In this document: piece by piece, positions 33,548-47,179 of the stretch
Numbering within the stretch: the stretch's first letter is position 1
How the letters are laid out: every line of letters begins with the position of its first letter
NCBI GenBank assembly: GCA_949592205.1
Contig: CATIUR010000005.1
Coordinates: 135,429,277 to 135,493,276, forward strand
Source of the DNA: Helichrysum umbraculigerum
Lineage: Eukaryota; Streptophyta; Magnoliopsida; Asterales; Asteraceae
DNA length: 64,000 nucleotides
Direction of reading: 5' to 3'
Notes under the pieces: generated by a model
Told to the model about the DNA's origin: nothing
Seen by the model: the letters and a program-made list of their open reading frames with translations, nothing else
Databases searched by the model: none
Program-made: the position numbers and the translations under genes

Positions 33548-36405
33548 TTACGAGATGGAGAAACGTCGTCTTCTAGGCTTCGTATGATCAACGTCGTCTT
33601 CGATATTCGAAGTATCCTTCGATCCGTGTTTAAAAGGATTCAACCTCCCAAATTTCTTAGACATTGAAGAGAAGAAAGTAGGCTTTTTCGTGTTCCCTAT
33701 TCTAGCAGACGTAGAACCCACATTATTCTTTTGTTGTATATCGGAAATAAACGCTTTCATTTGCAACAATTCGGATCGTAATGCTTCATTCTCTTTAGCT
33801 AATGATACGTCCGCTTGTACTTGAGACCGCATACTTAATGCATCCGGCGTACTCTTCTCGTTTTTGTCACTTCTCATTTGTAGTTGATCAAAATAAAGCG
33901 CGTGTAGAACTATTTGTACGGGTAGTCTTTTGTTTTGTGAGGCGTGTACCCTTGCTTCGTACGAGAGTTTGAAGGGGTCCATTGCGCTACAAACTTTCTC
34001 TCGCTCAATTTCGTCCAAGTTCGGATGAGCCTAGAAAATAATTGACAAAGGTAAGTGTATAAGATTTATGCAGCCAAAATGACTTCTATATGTACTCATC
34101 AATTTTATAGCATTTGGCAAAATTGCTTATTATAAATTCTAATAATCTAATAGATTTCATAATCCTCTATGTTTAAAGTAACGATCTCGAATATTTTTTA
34201 AAATGTTTACTTAAAAATTAAATATAAACAAGTACCTTGAGGAATATGTCAATAGCTCGGTATAAATCATCATCATATTTCCTTGCATTTTTGGGCACCA
34301 AATTAGCCACACCATTAAACTTTGAGATACTCAGTTCACTAGCCGTTGCAATCTCACCTAGGTACGCATCAACCGTTTTCGCAACCCTTAACATCCCGGT
34401 CGACGACACCTCCCTAAAATCGCCACCATTAAAAACCGAAACACTCTTCTCTTTCTCAACAAACCCCGAAATAATCCTTCGTACACTTTCTAAATCGAAC
34501 AATCTCTCCCCATCAAAAGTGTATGACAACACAAGCAAATCATCGACCGTTACATGTTCCAAAGTCGCGGATATCCTTTTTTCCAACTGCTTTTTATAAC
34601 TATCTTCATTTTCAAGAAATATTGCCGTTCGTAGTAGGCAACATAGGAAGCTAATTGGGAATGAGGGGCGATTAGTTTCGATTGGGAGTAATGTGATTAT
34701 TTTTTCTATAAGGGATTTTTGTTGGGTTCGTGATGTGGTGGAGATTGAGATTGAGGCTTTTATGTTTGTACCTGAGTGATCACGAACTAGGTCGGGTAGT
34801 GATCGCTCGGTATAGGTTATGATTGCGTTAGCGATTGTGAGTGGTTTTGCGCCTCGTGATTTCATTGATGCGATTATTTTTTCGAAGAAGTCTATGTGGA
34901 CGATTGATAGCTCATCGGTCCACCAATTTGGTGGTGATCGGCTTGGAAAATTCGCTTCGTTACATGCCTGGAAATGGAATTTCGATTTAGTTATCGTGTT
35001 CATGATCTACAACATTAAACTAAACTAGTAAACTAGAATTAATTTGGTCTAAAATTAATTCTCACTTTTAAAAGTGATTATCAAGTTTTCGATTTTAATG
35101 TTACTACTATAGTTTACACAAAAGTGAATTGTTGTTACCTTTATAAAAAAAAAGTGAATTGTTACTGAAACTGTAAAATAGATACATATTTGACCTAGTT
35201 ACCGGTGTCACAAAAAATTTGAATTTCACTTCACTTGGTAGTTTATTAAATTTATTTAAATAGTGAGGTGCACCGTCTAATTATAATTGATATCACTCTT
35301 AGAAAACTAAGAATATTTCAACTAATTTTACATTATGCCTACTTAATTAAGTGGTGTGACGTGACAGCACTGCCCTATAAGTCCTACCCTAACTACTCCG
35401 TATTAATTTAGTGAAATATCGACTAAATACAGATAAGTAGCTTGCTAAAATTGGTATAAAAGTTAAAGTACAAGTGCGTACCTAAATCTATTCAATTTTA
35501 TAACTGTATAAGTTGCTATCAGTGGTAAAAATTTACAAGTACGTTGTTATTCTAAACAATTAACGGTTTAATCATAAGTTTACCTTAACGCTAGCGACTT
35601 CAACACATCGTTGAACGATATTAATTTGTTCGGCTATAGGAAGAAGATCTTCACACGATTTTAACACGACAACGGCCCCAGAAAGGCTCGTTAACGCTAC
35701 TTGACCGAGAAAATCATCTGTACGACCAGCAAGATTGCCATCACAGTATTGATCAGTCATATCGAGATACTCAGCAGCACAACGAAGAGCTGCAACATTA
35801 TGTACCGTGATTTCGAAATTGAAACCGTAACAAAACTTTGCTGCCTTTTCGAATATTTCAGCTCCTCCCGGAATACTAGAGAGATCTAGTCGTGACATAT
35901 CGGGGTCTTTTGATTCGAGTATTAATCGTCTTATGTAGTTGCTCTTTGCTACTAACATAAACTATCATAACAAAACATGATCGATTATCAATAAAACAGT
36001 ATAGTTTAACAACACGATATGATTAATTTGTACAACACTTAAACAACGTGACGTGTACATCACAATCATGCATATATGGTGTTCTACCATCAGTTATTAG
36101 TACAGTTTAATACGGATGGTGATTTGTACAACATATTTATAGAAACTTTGTTGATAAAATAATCATAATTCATACCTTGTGAAGAGGGAATTTTGTATCA
36201 TTAACTTGTATAAGGATATCAGTTGGGATATCTTGAGAGAAGACCCTAATTAAGAACAAGATTAAAGAAAAATATAATTAGTTTGTGATGATTTTAGGCA
36301 AAAATTATAATAATAAAAATGTTTAATTTGGATTAAGATGTGGATGATTACCATTGGCCAGTTCTTTCCATTGCAAGAGCAACTCTATTGGTGTGTGAAG
36401 CCATG
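33548..36405 (-). CDS. BTB/POZ-NPH3 domain protein (At5g48800-like)
   Basis: A member of the plant NPH3/RPT2 family, plasma-membrane-associated adaptors linked to phototropin signalling and CUL3 ubiquitin ligases. Five exons on the minus strand (36353-36405, 36176-36245, 35584-35961, 34236-34967, 33548-34030) with GT-AG introns join in frame to 571 residues. The order is: start MASHTNRVALAMERTGQW, BTB domain (about 20-135; SQDIPTDILI, FPLHKFMLVAKS), NPH3 domain (about 165-440) with WWTDELSIVHIDFF, and the block RAIDIFLKAHPNL. A short coiled coil (about 465-495, ENEALRSELLQMKAF) follows, then a basic tail ending RRRRFSIS. In NPH3 and RPT2 a serine third from the end within such a basic tail binds 14-3-3 proteins, and the serine here fits. 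No break is seen. The substrate and exact paralogue are not decidable here. Confidence 0.95.
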
Positions 36406-36450
36406 ATGAGGTGATTGGGAGGATAAGGTGATGATGAGTTAGATGTTATG

Positions 36451-36461
36451 GGTTATATAAG
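36451..36461 (-). promoter_or_regulatory. putative TATA box of the NPH3-family gene
   Basis: The minus strand reads CTTATATAACC about 46 bases upstream of the ATG, implying a very short 5' leader of roughly 15-20 bases. Confidence 0.4.
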
Positions 36462-36787
36462 GATACATGATAATGATAATAATAGTATAGTTGGATATGT
36501 TAGTCTATTTTATTCACTTTTAATAGGCTTTTGTTTGGATATTAGGAAGAAATTGTACTATTACATCGTGGTCACATTTTTAGCCATATTCCAATATACA
36601 ACAAAAGTGTCAATTAGGTTACATTATTAGGTATAGTTTTATGTCAATTAGTTTTATGTCAATAAGTTTTGTGTCAATTATTAGTGTGTATAAAATTGTA
36701 CAGAAATAAGTTAACACTTTATAAAATAAGCCGTTAGGTTACATTAGGTTATAGTTTTATGTAATTCATTATAGTTACTTTATATTA

Positions 36788-36989
36788 CTACCCCCGTCCT
36801 CTTTCTTTTTCAACTTTGACCTTAAACATTTTTATTCGTGTTATATAATACTTGATGAAAATTATACTAATGAAAATACATTTAAAACCCAATTCATTAA
36901 TATATTTTGCATTAAGTATTATATAATACAAAGAAGAAGAAAAAATTTCAAAAAGTTAAAACATGACATTTGTAATGAGACATAAGGAG
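36788..36989. mobile_element. Stowaway-like MITE (Tc1/mariner type)
   Basis: About 200 bases between TA dinucleotides. The left end CTACCCCCGTCC is close to the Stowaway consensus; the right end is more diverged (ATAAGGAG). The inner arms around 'ttatataatactt' are inverted copies. Confidence 0.5.
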
Positions 36990-39900
36990 TATTAAACAAT
37001 ATTTTCATGGTTAAGGTGGATCATCCATTTTGATGACCTATAATGATTTTTAACCCCTATTCATGCATGGTTCCTGATAAGTAATTGTGGTTATCAAATG
37101 TTTGATAATTACAGTAATAAATTGACCAATCTACTCATTTTACAAGAATCATAGTTCGTGTAGGTTAAACAACTATGAGCACGCTTTACTTGATTTTGGA
37201 AAATGTCTTTTCGATCGATTTATGGAATTTTACGTTGTGCCCCGACCGGATCTCAAATTTTGATCATCTACATACATCGATCTTGAATGGTTAGACTTTA
37301 TTCGAGAAGTTGAGTTATTTACTTCAAAATTCAAATAGTACTATCATAGGTTCGTTAATTCACGGATAACAAAAGCTTACCGGCTTAATCTAACACGATT
37401 CCAAATACTCGAGTTCATTCTAGATTAATTGAAATTTTTGTACATCGTGCAATAAATGGATCTTGTTCATATATATACAAAAATTGCCAACTATTAGTTA
37501 CAACTTAAAATAGAGACATTTTGGTTGAACATTATGTCAATTGTCAAGTAACAACCAATGCCAACACCATGTGATGGTGGTCGGGGTTTTTCTCCACCAC
37601 ACAAAATCATGTGGCTAAACCACTTTCAAAAATTGGTTCAAATCTTTGGCCATATCGTTACTTGGACCCTCATTAGTTGCTTTTTTTCGTACATAACTAT
37701 TATTGTTTGTTGATTTATTCTATAGGTATGGCCCACCAGGGTATCCAATTATAACAAATGATAAGGTCACACGTGGACAATCCCCTATCTAATCATATTT
37801 AAGATAATATTTTATATTAATTTATCTAGAAAGAGAGATCCTTTTCTATTTTTCATTCAAGAAATAAAAGTTGAACTCGTTTCCCAAAATAAATAGGTCT
37901 TACAAGAACTTAAACTTGTTTTTACAAAGAAACTTAAGTTGTATAAATTAATATTAGAGCACAAGGAGTAGAAAATGTTTTCGTAAAAGTTATTGACCTT
38001 GAACGCCATAACTTGACAACTTAACCACTCCACCCCCAAAGTTCTTCCCAAAGTTGAGGTCATAACTTCGGGATTTCATATTGGTTCAAACCCATTTGTG
38101 TGGGACCCTTTTAATTCAAAGTTTAACATTGAAACCCTCTGTGAAAATTATACTTGTGTTAAAGTTCCCCTAAACACTAAGTTTAACACTCAGTACTAGG
38201 GCAACTACTCATTATGCTTGACTCGTTGTTTAACTAAACATCATGGTTACGAAATATTCATTTTTGACCCGTGTTTGGATCAGGACGGTTTATGGTAGTT
38301 AAAAAAGGTTCCATTGTGGATCTAATCCTAAGAAACATTGATTGGTAATTGTAAAGCAAGTATTTGCCTTATTGTGTCGTGTAAGTTGCAAGTCTAAGAA
38401 TGATATATAACACATCTGTGGTCAATTTGATACATCTAATAAAGTATTATCTACGGCACATATAAAAGTATAGAAATAAGTTACTATATATATTATTGAT
38501 GTCATGTATCTATTTTGGAAATGATATAAATGATACCTAAAGTGTATTCCATGACTACAAGTTACACCTAACTAGTGCTTTTGTTATGGCTAGTGTCGTT
38601 TGTGTCTTCTTGTCATGTGCGTGGTATATTTAGTAACGTTGAATTTGCATATAAGTACAGGCTTAGATATGTGTATAATCCGTATAGTTATTATCTCTCG
38701 GTATATCCACAAATTTATTGTCTCAAGTAAGGCTTCTACCCGCAACTTCCTGATTGATGATAGGCTCCTCTCATCCTAGTAAGTCAAAGACCCTTTGATA
38801 ATTCTAAACACAATTTTTAAGCTTACTTTTTTAAGTGCACACAACAATTTTTTTTATTATTATTATTTTTCATTTTTCTAGATGTTATACTCAAACTAAT
38901 AAAAATGTACGTGTTTCTTTTCACTTGCCTTCTGTATATAAAGAAACAAAAGAACCAACAAATACACATGTTTACAAGTTAGCTTCAAGTAATTGCTTCA
39001 AAATTTCCCTTCTTTGTCCATTGATAGGTGTTGTTGGAATTATATAGTACCATTTCCTCCTGCCTTCCAAAACAATAATCTTTTGGAATTAGAGGTTCGT
39101 TAACGGATGTCCTTAGAATTTTCATCTATAAAACTGTATGTGCATAAATTCGATGGGGGACACAATGTTTGTTATGTTCTTAGTACAATTTTAGATGTAT
39201 GTCTAAATATATCAATAAAAGCCCTAATAGCTCTTGTTATCATTTATTTTTGGATTATTTATCAAGCAATGCGTTGTACATTGCTCTCCGAATAAACCCA
39301 AAACAGAATCGCAATTTCTTATATCAACATTTGATTCTATGATAATTGTCAATGAGCAAAAATGTTACTACTACAATCTTGACTAAGATAATTTTGTGGA
39401 GTTTGTCTAACGTAGTAGCGTATACTTAAAAAAGGCTGAGATGTAGAGGGTTTGTTTTGACTTTTGACATATACTAGTCAAACACTTTCTATATATAGAA
39501 ATAGCAATTGCATACTTTGAAAACGATAAAAATCTGAGTCATTTGTAATTGGAGAGTAATAATTGATTGGAAAATTAATACGTTTATTTGTGACGGGGGT
39601 GAATATATATCAAAATTGGGCAGGTTAGTCAATTTTGGTCCCTGATGGATATGGTTAATGGGCCCCAACAATTGGGCTAACTACTAATATGTGGATGCGA
39701 TTAAATTGGTATGCTTGGATAAAACAGAGTAACCCAACATGGGTCTCACCCTGTGCCCTGTGGGTCCTGGTTCAAGCTGGCTGATGGGCGATGGCTGATG
39801 CCCGAACTCATATGGACAGTGGACTTATGAAATTTTAGTGAGTAATTAACTAATTATATAAAAATATTTATAAGAGCATTTCCAACGGAGTCGTCGGTTG

Positions 39901-41171
39901 ACCGTCGGTTTCACACAATAGACCAAAGTTGAAGATTGATACACACAATAGATCAAAAAAAAGTTGGGTACATACAATAAACATATGACCAAAGTTAAGT
40001 GCATTCTCCTGCACTAAACCCTTTATTTAAATTAACAGACGGAATGCATTGTTGTGTGTTTGTTAGATATAATAATAATATATATACGTATATAGTGATA
40101 GTGATAGTGATGTATATGATTGAATATAATATGTCGTTTGTGTACTAAGAAAGTAAACTAACCAGATTTTTTCTACCAACACTTTTACTACCAAAAAACA
40201 TGAGAAACATTTACTTCATATAATCCATTAGGAATAAAATCCCATGTAATTTGAAATTGATCAGTATGGTGTCGAGTATCCATGGCAGACCCACAACAAA
40301 GCATCTCATTCTCATTATCTGACATATATATAGTTTGTAAGAACCGCAAGAAATCAACAAAGTAGTAAATTGCCAAACTTAATACCACCTTCCAACTCAA
40401 ATAAAAATAGTCAAATCATCTATCAACTCCGGGAAAGTGAGACGTTGATTTACTTACCTCTTGACATCGACGACCAACTTCGCAGGAGTAACAAAATATA
40501 TTTTCATGGCCCATGAGTAGTAAGTATTGGTAAAGAAAATCTACGTCTAAGATGCTCATAAGCTGATTGTCGTTGTTTTAGCATTGTGTATTCATTGTCA
40601 AGCATCATCTTAAGACAATGTCAAAACATCCCCTGTATTAACAGACAATTTGGTTTTCAGTTGAAGATTACCACTTACCACATGTACTTATGTTATTACA
40701 CCAATTTATGTACTGTTCTACTGTTCCATACATTATCTATTTTGAATGATCTTCAAATGAATAATAAATTTAGAAACCTTTAATATTTTGTCAATGAATT
40801 TAACTTTAAAAACTTATGATCTTACTTCAGTCCTTGAATATGCTTCATAGTAGGTGTTGCAAATGACTCTCAATAAGGGATCTCATCGATTGCATCATAA
40901 TCCTAATAAAATAGAGACTTGATATGACACATTTACTGTGAAGAGGAGACACGTCCCGATTATAATAAGCACACTTTAAAAAGAAAATACATAACTATAA
41001 TTAGGAATAAAACTTCACTACTCATAATAATATATTTGCTTACCATTATTACTTACCAAGGTTGAAGATGTAAGCATACCATTAAATGGTTCTGAGTGAT
41101 CGCTGGCTCTTAGAATGTGAATATTCTTCTATAAACAATGAACACATAGATGGACTTAGATAATATTCAAA
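36990..41171. other. intergenic, no gene recognised
   Basis: AT-rich with many short frames. At 39885 an end-like motif GAGCATTTCCAACGGAGTC resembles a PIF/Harbinger terminus, but no partner was found. A minus-strand frame at 40188-40400 (70 codons) is not recognisable and lacks splice support. Confidence 0.4.
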
Positions 41172-42000
41172 GAGAAGGGATCATGAGAGTACAAGAATTT
41201 TAGAAAGAATGAAAGTACCAATGCAAGGATGACATGTGTACAAAGAGAATACAAAACCCATTTACCCCCTAACTTAAATATCTCACAAACGACAAATCAA
41301 AAAATTATGAAAATTGCACCATTAGATTCGTCGTCTTCTCCTCTTCGATTTGCCGTCCCTCAACGTATACTTTCGACGAGTTTTTTTTTTCTTCTTTTTT
41401 GGTGGGTTTCACATTTTAATAACACATGTGTTAAAGTGTTAAAGTGTTGCGTTTAGGGTTTAGGGTTTGGGGTTTATGGGTTAGGGTTTAGGGTTTGAGG
41501 TTTGGGGTTTCTCCCCCGAAACCCCAAACCTCAAACCCTAAACCCTAAACCCTAACCCCTAAACCCTAAACGCTTTACAAAACGCTAAACCCTAACTTTT
41601 TATAAACCCTAAACCTTGAACCCTTCTAAACCCTAAACCTTAGTAAACCCTAAACCCTTATAAACCCTAAACCATCAAACATACTAAACTCTAAACACTA
41701 AACTCTAAATTAAATGTTCAAGTATGTAATAACACATGTGTTAGCAATTAGTAAAACCCACCAAAAAAGGTGAAAATTTTTTTTATCGAAAGTATGCCTT
41801 GATGGACGGCAAATCGAAGAGGATCAAACGCTGAATCTAATGGTGCAATTTTCATAATTTTTCGATTTGTCGTTTGTGAGATATTGAAGTTAGGGGGTAA
41901 ATGAGTTTTTAACATGTGTGTAATCTCTTTGTACACATGTCACACATGCATTGGTACTTCCATTCTTTCCAAAATCCTTGTACTCTCCTGATCTTTTCTC
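41172..42000. mobile_element. MULE with telomere-repeat core, second copy
   Basis: Ends GAGAAGGGATCATGAGAG and (reverse complement) GAGAAAAGATCAGGAGAG are flanked by AATATTCAAA (41162-41171, 42001-42010), a 9-10-base duplication. It shares the arm block around CTCTTCGATTTGCCGTCCCTC with the element at 9580 and has the same core plan of TTTAGGG-like then CCCTAAA-like repeats. At 829 bases it is nearly the same size. The outermost ends differ from those of the first copy. Confidence 0.82.
41450..41705. repeat. interstitial telomere-like repeats, head to head
   Basis: TTTAGGG-like units run to about 41510, meet at CTCCCCCGAAACCCC, and continue as CCCTAAA-like units with spacers such as 'cttta' to about 41705. 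Confidence 0.85.
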
Positions 42001-42392
42001 AATATTCAAAATAGCCAAATCAAAAGAAGACCCTTATTTATAGCACATGTAATAGGGAGCCTCGGGCCCTTAATTATGCACTTCCAAATTGGCTATGACT
42101 AATCAAAAGGATTCCAAAAAATTTCAAAGATACAAACCGATGATGAAAATTACTTAAACGAAATTAACAAAAACTGAACCAAAAATATATACTAAAAAAA
42201 GACACATGAATATTCAAATTATTCAATGAAGCACCAAATAGTTAAAAGTGACTTTCAGCAAACGAAAACTCGAGTTACTCCGATATTTCCTAATGTTCCT
42301 GATCAGCACAAACCTCATTTTCACCCAAGTCCAATAGTATAATCAGTCCATACAATCATTTTTTGTCTAGCTTAAATATTTGTAGATATTTA

Positions 42393-42732
42393 GACCGTTC
42401 CCAACCCTAAACCCAACTGATTGAAACTGACAGAGACACGTCAGCGCCACATAAGCTTTTTAAGAAAACTGACCGAAACCGACTGAAACTGACTGACCAC
42501 TTCCATCCCTGCTCCGTCACTTTAATTTTTGGGTCCCACATTTACCAATTTACCTTACATTTTATACACACAAAAAATAAATAGGCCCCACAAAAAACCC
42601 ACAAAAAACCGATGGAGCACTTCGGTTATCCGAAGCCCCCAACCGACGATGGAAGCCGACGAACCCGTCCCATCCCTGTCGGTTCGTCGGTTGGAATCCG
42701 ACGAGAGCCGACGAGCTCCGTTGGGAACGGTC
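42393..42732. mobile_element. PIF/Harbinger MITE, 340 bp
   Basis: Ends GACCGTTCCCAAC and its exact reverse complement are flanked by TTA on both sides (42390-42392, 42733-42735), the Harbinger target. The right part is packed with 'ccgacg'/'gtcggtt' motifs, and the left has 'cgtcagcgccacat'. Confidence 0.8.
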
Positions 42733-43146
42733 TTAGTGTGTTAACATTGCTTGGGTGTAGTCATATCAATACATAACGCTTATTGTCTAATTTAAAACCA
42801 AGACCAGCTAAGCAAACGAATTAAGGTAACACACGCTTCACACAATTATACCACCTAGTAATAAATAATACAACGAAAGTATTCACCAATAGATTATGTC
42901 AAAATAAAATTAAACTCTAGCATACTTTCAATTAACACTGCCTATTAGCGATCTTATATATACATACAATATGCATTCAAGTAGATCAACATGCTTACTA
43001 ATAGCAGTTCACATGACAGTATTTGAGTTCTATTTGTTATCAATAAAGAAGATCAAATTAAGGCTGCAAGACCGCAACAAAGAGCTGTCCTCATTTATGT
43101 GTTACACTTTTAGACCATGGCACTATAAAGGGAGCAAAAGTTATGA

Positions 43147-43846
43147 GACTCCTCCCAACCGTGACATTTACTGACGCGTCAGTTTGTGCCACATCAGCGC
43201 CACGTCAGTTTTTTTCAAAACTGACACTAACTGACACAAACTGACATTTCACTCCCTACAGTAACATCACTTCTCTTTTTTCCAGGGCCCCACACACTAT
43301 TTTCTTTATTTATTCAAAACACAAACTTAAATAAAACATATTCATTAAAATTAAAAACATTACATTAATATATTTAACTTATATATCTAATTCAATTAGA
43401 ACAAATAAATACTTGAGCTCATTTTTAATGTTTTAATTAACTCAATTAAAAATATACAAACATGAAACACAAACTCCAAAGAAAGTTTTAGGACTAAACA
43501 TGTAAAGTTAAAAACTAAAATGAGTTAAACAAATTTAGCTAAATAGTTAAAGGACCATTTTTGTAAAACTGACCAATTCATATTCATCATCATCTTCTTC
43601 GTCGTCCCTTGTACTTGTTCTTTTTTTTCTTTTTTCTTTTAAAAAAAAAATCACTAAACTAAAATACATCGAAGAAAGAAGATCTAGAAAAGGAAAATGG
43701 CCCACTATCCAAACTGACGTTCTCTTTTTCCATCGTCGCCAAACCGAAGTTGGCAACCGACGGAACCCAACCGACGGACCGTGCCTATGGCGTCGGTTCC
43801 GTCGGTGGGAACCGATGGCCCAACCGATGCTCCGTTGGGAGAGGTC
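43147..43846. mobile_element. PIF/Harbinger-like MITE, 700 bp
   Basis: Ends GACTCCTCCCAACCG and (reverse complement) GACCTCTCCCAACGG are flanked by TGA on both sides (43144-43146, 43847-43849). It shares subterminal 'cagcgccacgtcag' and 'gtcggttccgtcggt' motifs with the element at 42393, so they are relatives. No transposase frame. Confidence 0.7.
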
Positions 43847-43849
43847 TGA

Positions 43850-44851
43850 TACTACTAGAAGGACTTTGGCACTGCAAATAAGATCATTATGTGATTGCAG
43901 AAAGTATCATATTCAAACCTCAAAGTATTCATGAATAACATTACACAACTATAAGATATTGTTAAGCTAAAAAGTCCATCATTTTGGTATCGCCAATTAT
44001 TTCATGTCAAATATTTTTGGTCAGGTACCTGGATAAATCCAGGCTTATACAAAAAAAAGAAACACATTAGACTTCCTTACGAGTCTTTAGAAATTTTTTT
44101 GGATGCAAACATCAAATTAGTCAGTAACACATATGCATTCAAGAAGCACTTACGACATTGTGTAATTAAAGCAGACCATTGCTTTTCAAAGTTGACTTTA
44201 CTGTATTTATATTTTGGATAAACATCAAAGCATACTCCAATAGTTACACAAGATAAGAAACAAAGAGCTACATACTTACAACTAAGTAAAACACATGAAA
44301 TTCATATTGGCATTACATCAAACAGATGGATTGCATAATTTTTATAAAGTTACATACAAGAAACGTGAATAAAAAAAAAAGAAGATCAGCAAAACATGTA
44401 CTCGATTTTCAGAAGAACGACAAAAGTTTGAACACTCATCAATCAAAACACACATTACATAATGGATATAAAAAACTGGTTGATAGAAATACATACCGAT
44501 TTCTTGAAGTTATAATTGGATTCATGTGTAGCAAATGGTGTAGTAGTTCTTATACATTATATAAGAGGACAAGAATAACGAATTTGAAATCGAGACGGGA
44601 ATAATGCATTGAGATCATTGCCAAATTTGCAAACACTGTGAAGAACTTTTGATTAGTGAATAATCATGAAATTGCAAACAATTCATTTTCCCTGAATATT
44701 GAAGATCGCACGGTGACTGGTATTCATGGAATGGGGATAATTACCAAATGAATGGAGATAATAATAATCGGTTGTTATTCTAAAATTGATTAAGAGAGAT
44801 TCTGGAATGGGATAAATATAAATACCAAAATTAACAGGAAGACAAATATAA
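43850..44851. other. intergenic, no gene recognised
   Basis: AT-rich, short frames only, none supported. Confidence 0.45.
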
Positions 44852-47024
44852 GACCACTCGTAACGCACCTAGCTGGCATGCGTTCTGAGCTTCGAGAACG
44901 CCAGCAACGTAGCGTTCTGGGCTGGCGTTCTGGCGGCGTTCTAGGTGGGATAACGAGGCATAATAGAGCGTTAAGGGTGGGACCCACACGATCTTCTATT
45001 TCTTTTTCCTTTCTTGTTGATGGTTTAATCCGAAACAAAAAAAAAAAAAAAATGCTTTTTTCATAAAAAAACGACCGTTTGGCTTTTAAAAAAAAAAGAA
45101 ATTTGAAAAAAAAAAGCCACGCTCCTAACGGTTTTTTTTTCAAATTTTTTTCCCCTCACTTCTATATCTATATATATACTACACAATTCACACACCATTT
45201 TCATCAAAAAACATACACTTTTAACACCTTTCCTCAAACACTTTCACCACCATTTTCATCACAAAATCTCACAAAATGGATTCGATAGATGCGATTTGCG
45301 AATCTTCTTCCGACGATGAAACTTTTATTGAACTTTTGCAAAAATACAAAGCTCAACTAAATAGCGACGTCGGTCAAAGTTCAAGACCACCACGCAACCG
45401 AGGCTACATTCCAAGAGATCGTGAAGGTGCCCAACAACGTCTGTGGGACGACTACTTTTCCGAGCAACCGAAGTATCCTCCAAGTTTGTTCAAACGACGC
45501 TTTTGTATGCGTCGACAATTATTTGTCCGAATCGTACAAGGTATATCCGACTACTCTATCGAACCTATTCCCCAACACTTTCAATATTTTAAACAAAAAC
45601 CGGATGCACTTGGTCGGCTTGGGTTTAACCCGCTACAAAAGTGCACGTCCGCCATGCGCCAATTGGCGTATGGCACATCCGCTGATATGTTCGATGAATA
45701 CTTACAAATGGGTGAAAAAACATCAACCGACTGTCTAAACAACTTTTGTAAGTGTGTATTCGATTTGTACTCGGCGGAATTTTTGAAAAAGCCGATCGCT
45801 ACAGATATTGCTCGGCTATATGCAGCACACGAGCAGAAACATGGGTTTAAAGGAATGCTAGGGAGCATTGACTGTATGCATTGGCAATGGAAAAATTGCC
45901 GGAATGCATGGAAAGGGCAGTACACTAGAGGAGATCACGGACACCCCACCATTATGCATGAAGCTGTTTGATGTGTGCTAAGTATAGGCAATTATAATCA
46001 CAAGTATTAAATGAAGGAAATACTAAATAATACTATCACACAATTCAGGCAAGATTAACCCGTTCGTATAATATAGCTTTATAAGTAAGTCCAAGTTCGA
46101 ACACAGAGAACGTGATTCTATTTATAACTAATTATCTATTTACTCCTAATTACAACTATTTACAATTATTCAGAAATAAAGGATCCAATGTACAATTAAT
46201 ATTACAAGATAATGGGGACATTTTAGTTCCGAACGAACTATTTATAATTGATACAGATTATAATAGATAAGTATAAGGTTCAACTTAAGAATACTCAATT
46301 GGATAGAAGATTATAATTATTCAAACTATTATTTATTAAACTTATTATACTTACTTATGTCTATTTGCTTGTTGGCTATTATTATTGGTGAATTACTAAT
46401 GTAGAAAATTACTTAAGCTTAAGCTAATCTTCATCATAGCAATACAATCATAAGGTTACGCAAAGTATCACTAATTATTAAGATCTATCAGCAGTTTATT
46501 AATACAATTTCATCGGTATGGCGTGAATCACAATATTACTTTATGTTAATGAATTATTCTTCGTCTATCGCATAAGGTTAAGATCAAGACATAAACACAA
46601 TCACTTAATTTATAAAAACTTAATATGGTCATCCTCGTTTAATATAAATCAGTTAACTATGTCAAAAACAATCATTAATATATTATAATATAGACAATTC
46701 TTGTATAATAAACATTCAATAATATAGTTCCAACATAAACATAAATTCATATAATAAACTCAATAAACATTCATTCAAATAGCTATAATGAAAACCTAAT
46801 TCACAATTAAATCAAATAAACAATATCCATAAATTAACTCAATAAGGTTATTAAAGTTACAAGGATAAAGAAACCGAACCAATTGTCGAACCAGCTCTTC
46901 CTAGGGTTAAAAACCTTCAAACCCTAGCTCCTTAGCCTCCAAATTCGCACCTTAAATCGACCTAAAACCCTAATAATCGACTTTGTATTATAAGAATCGT
47001 ATATGGTTAACCCTGAATTAGGCC

Positions 47025-47034
47025 TCTATTTATA
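47025..47034 (-). promoter_or_regulatory. LTR TATA box
   Basis: The minus strand reads AACTATAAATAGAGG, a near-consensus TATA box 19 bases downstream of the palindrome array. The equivalent in the other LTR is at 54915-54924, with one base changed. Confidence 0.65.
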
Positions 47035-47052
47035 GTTTTCCTGGCCGACCTC

Positions 47053-47179
47053 CCAACCGCCGGTTGGGTATTCCAACTGCCGGTTGGAGCAAGTTGTGTC
47101 CTGGTCCAACTTCGCGTCTTCCACCGCCTTAATCCCTTAATACCCCAACCGCCGGTTGGGTAATTCAACCGCCGGTTGG
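47053..47179. repeat. four CCAACCGCCGGTTGG palindromes, left LTR
   Basis: 15-base palindromes with an odd central base start at 47053, 47073, 47145 and 47165: two pairs, each with exactly 20-base spacing. Copy 2 has one changed base (CCAACTG), and copy 4 starts with T. Confidence 0.93.

Noticed and set aside
40188..40400. Minus-strand frame of 70 codons (contains MLCCGSAMDTRHHTD)
   Set aside because: No recognisable family and no supporting exons nearby; could be a fragment of an unknown gene, but the evidence is too weak.
39885..40560. A further Harbinger element starting GAGCATTTCCAACGGAG
   Set aside because: No convincing right end; the candidate GATGCTC near 40553 lacks matching target triplets.
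41229..41456. Frame of 75 codons similar to the one at 10172, and its partner at 41748-41936
   Set aside because: Again the arms of the telomere-cored MULE; the similarity reflects the repeat, not a gene.
45581..45925. 114-codon minus-strand frame
   Set aside because: Antisense shadow of the Harbinger transposase.
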